64,000 bases of DNA. It comes from Rhyzopertha dominica. Taxonomy: Eukaryota > Arthropoda > Insecta > Coleoptera > Bostrichidae. The stretch is taken from NCBI GenBank assembly GCA_025024175.1, contig QCXZ01000137.1, forward strand, positions 14,384,001 to 14,448,000. Reading direction: 5' to 3'. The position numbers were made by a program, and so were the translations under genes. Numbering within the stretch: position 1 is the first letter of the stretch; each line of letters opens with the position of its first letter. This document shows positions 62,968 through 64,000 of the stretch, one piece after another. Below the pieces are notes generated by a model. The model did not search any database. It was given only the letters and a program-made list of their open reading frames with translations, and had not been told where the DNA came from.

Positions 62968-63618
62968 CTAGAAATTGTGATAGTACAGTTTGTTAATTTT
63001 ACAGTAATTATAGAATTGACATAGGTCGTTTTGAAATAGTATACAGTCCGAGATATTACTTATGGGAGCGAAGATTTTTAAGTCAGCATAAAGAAGAAAA
63101 TTGCAGAATTCAAAACAATGTTTAATATCATTAATATAAATTAAGAACAGCAGAGGCCCCAAAACCGAACCTTGTGGTACACCTGAAGTGACCCAGTAAG
63201 GTGATGACTTAAAACCATTTATCGATATTACTTGAGTTCTGCCGCTGACATATGATGATAACAATCTTAACAAAGTTCCGTGCACACCTATTTTTGACAG
63301 TTTGTGAATTAAAATACAGAGGTCGATTTTATCAAAAGCCTTGCTGAAATCTGTATAAACAGAATCTACTTGAATCTGATGATCCATAGAATTTAAAATA
63401 AAGTTGCAATATTCTGTAAGATTTGTTTTGACAGAACGTTGAGAAAAAAAGCCGTGATGCTGAGTAAGAATTGATGCTATCAGGGCCCGAAATAAAACGT
63501 TGTGCACTAGAAGTTCGAGGACTTTACTGATTATACATAGCTTGCTGATAGGGCGGTAATTCGCAACCAAATTTTTGTCACCGTTTTTTGAATGGGCAAA
63601 ACATGGGCTACTTTCCAC
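62968..63618 (-). pseudogene. LINE reverse transcriptase palm fragment
   Basis: 216 codons open, with YTDFSKAFD (first catalytic Asp), SGVPQGSVLGP and LLYADLKIF, where the second Asp of YADD is deleted. Confidence 0.85.
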
Positions 63619-64000
63619 TGGGCAGGGAATTCGCCCGTTGAAAAGGATCGGTTAAAGATCAAAGTGTTGTAGCGCATTTTTTAATGAAAAAAGTGGGTAT
63701 GCCATCCGGCCCTTGTCTCTTACTCTCATCGAGGTTAGACAGACAGAGCGCAAGGCTCTCTTTCGTAAAAGATATGTTGCTGATGAGTGCAGACTGAAAA
63801 TTAGTAAATGAGCAGGGTAGCTAATTGTAAGGTTCTAACACAGAACGGAAAAATTCAGCGAAAAGTTCACAGATTTCGGGACCATCGTTGGCAAACTTAT
63901 TTCCAAACTGTACGGAAGAGGGAAAACTGCCGCGAGACTTTCGATTTGGTATCAAGTTCCATATGTGTTTGGCCTTTTTTGAAACGCTGCTTTCTATTGT

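Larger units (their letters stand above)
61934..64000 (-). mobile_element. Jockey/CR1-like LINE, runs off the window
   Basis: The 3' tail is a (TAAA)n run at 61934-61958. Reading the minus strand up from the window end: a pre-RT segment (RQGPDGIPTFFIKKCA), the palm (ANYRPISKLCIISKVLELLV, VYTDFSKAFDKID, TSGVPQGSVLGPLLFLIYIND), and the C-terminal region (VKDLGFTFNQKMTFS, FVYSRLNFASVVWSPQYD). The catalytic YADD has become YAD-L (about 63079-63090), losing one Asp codon, and frames shift near 63000 and 63600. Inactive, 5' end not seen. Confidence 0.9.

Overview
The window looks like an AT-rich insect nuclear genome fragment. Genes are sparse, split by introns with GT..AG borders, and surrounded by many decayed transposable elements (mariner types, hAT, Tigger/pogo, BEL/Pao, gypsy, Penelope and Jockey/CR1-like LINEs). 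The ribosomal protein S23 gene gives the clearest animal and insect signature. I cannot fix the order; a beetle or similar insect is a guess. A few N bases mark this as a draft assembly.

Host genes I can support. (1) A GAPR-1-like CAP-domain gene on the minus strand. I assembled it from four exons (13441..13292, 13226..13097, 10358..10269, 4209..3962) that join in phase, with large introns full of transposons. (2) A complete RpS23 gene on the minus strand, 48316..49479, four coding exons, exactly 143 residues. (3) Head-to-head with it, a two-exon C2H2 zinc-finger gene on the plus strand, 50195..51040, 262 residues. (4) The last exon of a B4GAT1/LARGE-type glycosyltransferase gene on the minus strand, 55540..55737. 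(5) An unrecognised GC-rich coding exon on the minus strand, 42388..42819.

Mobile DNA by region. 0-3 kb: two mariner families, one with intact terminal inverted repeats (TIRs). 4.3-6.5 kb: a hAT-like element carrying a nested hAT MITE with a perfect 8-bp target duplication. 7.5-8.5 kb: a MULE/SWIM-like protein remnant. 11.8-12.8 kb: mariner. 13.5-16.2 kb: BEL/Pao lacking reverse transcriptase. 16.6-18.0 kb: a Penelope-like element between about 200-bp inverted arms. 19.75-20.73 kb: a TIR element with a broken THAP gene. 22.64-25.03 kb: a TIR element with a spliced DUF4806-like gene and a nested foldback MITE. 27.1-28.2 kb: a long-arm palindromic element with a DUF4817-like start. 30.5-31.3 and 41.5-42.0 kb: two copies of one mariner. 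32.7-33.4 kb: a MITE. 35.6-36.2 kb: LINE. 40.4-41.2 kb: gypsy 5' end. 43.6-46.6 kb: a Tigger element interrupted by a LINE. 54.2-55.1 kb: a TIR element. 60.5-61.1 kb: mariner. 61.9 kb to the end: a LINE running off the window.

The points most worth a second look are a wobble-paired hairpin in the second intron of RpS23, the DUF4806-like TIR element, the THAP TIR element, the Penelope element with inverted arms, and the isolated GC-rich exon.
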